This document shows positions 62,569 to 64,000 of a DNA stretch of 64,000 nucleotides, piece after piece. Position 1 is the stretch's first letter; each line of letters begins with the position of its first letter. The notes under the pieces are model-generated. The model did no database searches and was not told where the DNA came from. It saw only the letters and a program-made list of their open reading frames with translations. The position numbers and the translations under genes were made by a program. Source of the stretch: Parvibaculum sp. (GTDB taxonomy: Bacteria > Pseudomonadota > Alphaproteobacteria > Parvibaculales > Parvibaculaceae); contig NZNS01000010.1 of NCBI GenBank assembly GCA_002694985.1, positions 62,001 through 126,000 of the forward strand. Direction: 5' to 3'.

Positions 62569-63759
62569 ATGAACGCGCCAGCCACACCCGCCCCGCCCTA
62601 CGATCCCCTCGAGATCGCCAAGGAACTCATCCGCTGTCCAAGCGTGACGCCGGAGGATGCGGGCGCGCTTTCCGTGCTCGAAAAATGGCTGAAGCCGCTC
62701 GGCTTCACCTGCGAGCGGATGCGCTTTTCGGCGGAGGGCACGCCCGATGTCGACAATCTCTATGCGCGGCTCGGGACGGGAAGCCCCCATTTCTGCTTTG
62801 CGGGACATACGGATGTCGTGCCGGTGGGCGATGCCGAGGCATGGACCGCCGACCCTTTCGCCGGCGATATCAGGGACGGCATGCTGGTCGGGCGCGGGGC
62901 CGCCGACATGAAGGGTTCGATTGCGAGCTTCGTCGCCGCCGCATCGCGGCTGGTGCAGGACGGCAAGCTCGCCGATGGCTCGATCAGTCTGCTCATCACC
63001 GGCGACGAGGAAGGGCCGAGCGTCAATGGTACGGTCAAGATGCTGCAGGCGCTGAAGGCGCGCGGCGAGACATTCGACCATTGCCTTGTTGGCGAGCCGA
63101 CCAGCGCCGACAGGCTCGGCGACATGGTGAAGATCGGGCGGCGCGGCAGCATCAATGGCTGGCTGACCGTTTACGGCACGCAAGGCCACGTCGCCTATCC
63201 GCATCAGGCCGACAATCCGATCCCGCGCCTTATCGAAATGCTGCGGCGCCTGAACGCCCGTGAACTCGACAAGGGCAACGATCATTTTCAGCCATCGAAT
63301 TTTGAAGTGACGACCATCGACACGGGCAACACCGCGACCAATGTCATTCCCGGCGCGGTGCGCGCGGTGATGAATATTCGTTTCAACGACGAACATACGG
63401 GCGCGAGCCTCGACCAATGGATGCGCAGCGTCTTCGACCAGGTCAGCCAGGAGATGGGCGGACGCTATACATTCGAGACGAAGATTTCGGGCGAAGCCTT
63501 CATCACCGAGCCGGGTGATTTCTCGGCGCTGATCGCCGATGCCATCGAAAAGGTGACGGGGATCACGCCCGAGCTTTCCACCACGGGCGGCACATCGGAT
63601 GCGCGTTTCATCCGCGCCTATGCGCCAGTGGTCGAATTCGGATTCAGGAATGCCACCATGCACAAGGTGGACGAACAGGTGCCCGCCGATGACTTCGGCA
63701 AGCTTGCCGACATATACGAAGCCATTCTGCGCGGCTATTTCGCCGGACGGGTCTCTTGA
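62569..63759 (+). CDS. dapE: Succinyl-diaminopimelate desuccinylase
   Basis: 396 residues from ATG 62569. M20 metallopeptidase: first zinc ligand [12 protein letters not shown], bridging Asp in [14 protein letters not shown], Glu pair in [12 protein letters not shown], later His of the lid segment and final ligand region near [12 protein letters not shown]. The [11 protein letters not shown] motif is a DapE signature. It removes succinate from N-succinyl-diaminopimelate. It is probably co-transcribed with dapD and overlaps the next gene's start by four bases. Confidence 0.95.
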   Translation: MNAPATPAPPYDPLEIAKELIRCPSVTPEDAGALSVLEKWLKPLGFTCERMRFSAEGTPDVDNLYARLGTGSPHFCFAGHTDVVPVGDAEAWTADPFAGDIRDGMLVGRGAADMKGSIASFVAAASRLVQDGKLADGSISLLITGDEEGPSVNGTVKMLQALKARGETFDHCLVGEPTSADRLGDMVKIGRRGSINGWLTVYGTQGHVAYPHQADNPIPRLIEMLRRLNARELDKGNDHFQPSNFEVTTIDTGNTATNVIPGAVRAVMNIRFNDEHTGASLDQWMRSVFDQVSQEMGGRYTFETKISGEAFITEPGDFSALIADAIEKVTGITPELSTTGGTSDARFIRAYAPVVEFGFRNATMHKVDEQVPADDFGKLADIYEAILRGYFAGRVS

Positions 63760-64000
63760 ACATCGCGGAAATCACAAACGGGCTGACCGGCGCCTGGCGC
63801 ATCATCATACGCGATGCGAACGCGAAGGACTGCTTCGACCTGAGCGCGGCGGGCGCGATGCGCAGCTTCGGGGCGCTGCTCCTTGCGCTGCCTGTCATCT
63901 TCTTCACATCGACGCTTTCCTGGCGGTTCGCGCGCGAGGCTTTCGATATCGGCGAGGACGTGTCCTACGGGCTCTTCATCACTACGGAACTTGCGAGCAC
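63756..64000 (+). CDS. Membrane protein, 5' part only (cut by window end)
   Basis: The frame opens at a TTG (63756) overlapping the dapE stop (TTGA) and stays open to the window end, 81 codons. It reads [20 protein letters not shown], then [19 protein letters not shown], then a hydrophobic helix [12 protein letters not shown]. One membrane segment is certain, more may follow. No family is recognised from this part. Coupling to dapE is likely from the overlap. Confidence 0.6.
   Translation, partial: MNIAEITNGLTGAWRIIIRDANAKDCFDLSAAGAMRSFGALLLALPVIFFTSTLSWRFAREAFDIGEDVSYGLFITTELAS

Overview
The window is a chromosomal segment of a GC-rich alphaproteobacterium. Evidence for this: a TamB C-terminus, a short-type Pgi, DUF2336, DUF1036 and DUF3035 proteins, a TipF-like degenerate EAL protein, the order rpmH-rnpA-yidC-engB-argB, and the order ileS-lspA-DUF3035 followed by two M16 peptidases. 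A Parvibaculum-like member of the class is my best guess, but that is an inference. I see no phage, transposase, CRISPR array or rRNA. One tRNA is present, tRNA-Arg(ACG).

Layout. 1-5.7 kb: end of tamB, a small exported protein, a [2Fe-2S] ferredoxin followed by a ferritin-like diiron protein and a tandem-PAS protein, a decayed oxidoreductase fragment and a PAS_5-type protein. 5.8-12.6 kb: an iron-uptake block. A leftward TonB-dependent receptor, PiuC-type hydroxylase and FMN hydroxy-acid dehydrogenase lie back to back with rightward exbB-exbD-tonB, with two Fur-like boxes between them. 12.6-23 kb: an SDR, a nitronate monooxygenase-like protein, an unusual TPR/secretin-like lipoprotein with a 12-Asp run, an exported protein, a membrane-anchored sulfatase, a DUF454 protein, tRNA-Arg, a P1 peptidase and a gamma-glutamyltransferase. 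22.7-32.3 kb: one long leftward gene run, DUF547 -> TVP38 -> FAD disulfide oxidoreductase -> histidine kinase -> otsB -> GH15 -> otsA -> glk. It couples trehalose synthesis to probable trehalose or glucan hydrolysis and glucose phosphorylation. 32.4-36.7 kb: a sigma70-type promoter and rpmH-rnpA-yidC-engB-argB. 36.8-50.2 kb: a DUF1036 protein, DUF2336, pyrimidine 5'-nucleotidase, pgi-mutL, two M16 peptidases, then ileS-lspA-DUF3035. 50.4-64 kb: pheC, a thioesterase, an omega-aminotransferase, a permease, two SDRs, an OmpA lipoprotein, glutathione peroxidase, an AT-richer lipoprotein, a TipF-like EAL protein, dapD-dapE and the start of a membrane protein cut by the window end.

Most of the window is ordinary chromosome. 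The parts most worth a second look are the ferredoxin/diiron pair, the secretin-like lipoprotein with the acidic tract, the trehalose-cycle operon with its embedded orphan kinase, the DUF547/TVP38/FAD-oxidoreductase trio, and the paired hairpins in the 366-base spacer near 2.4 kb. No clearly new multi-gene defence or mobile system was seen.
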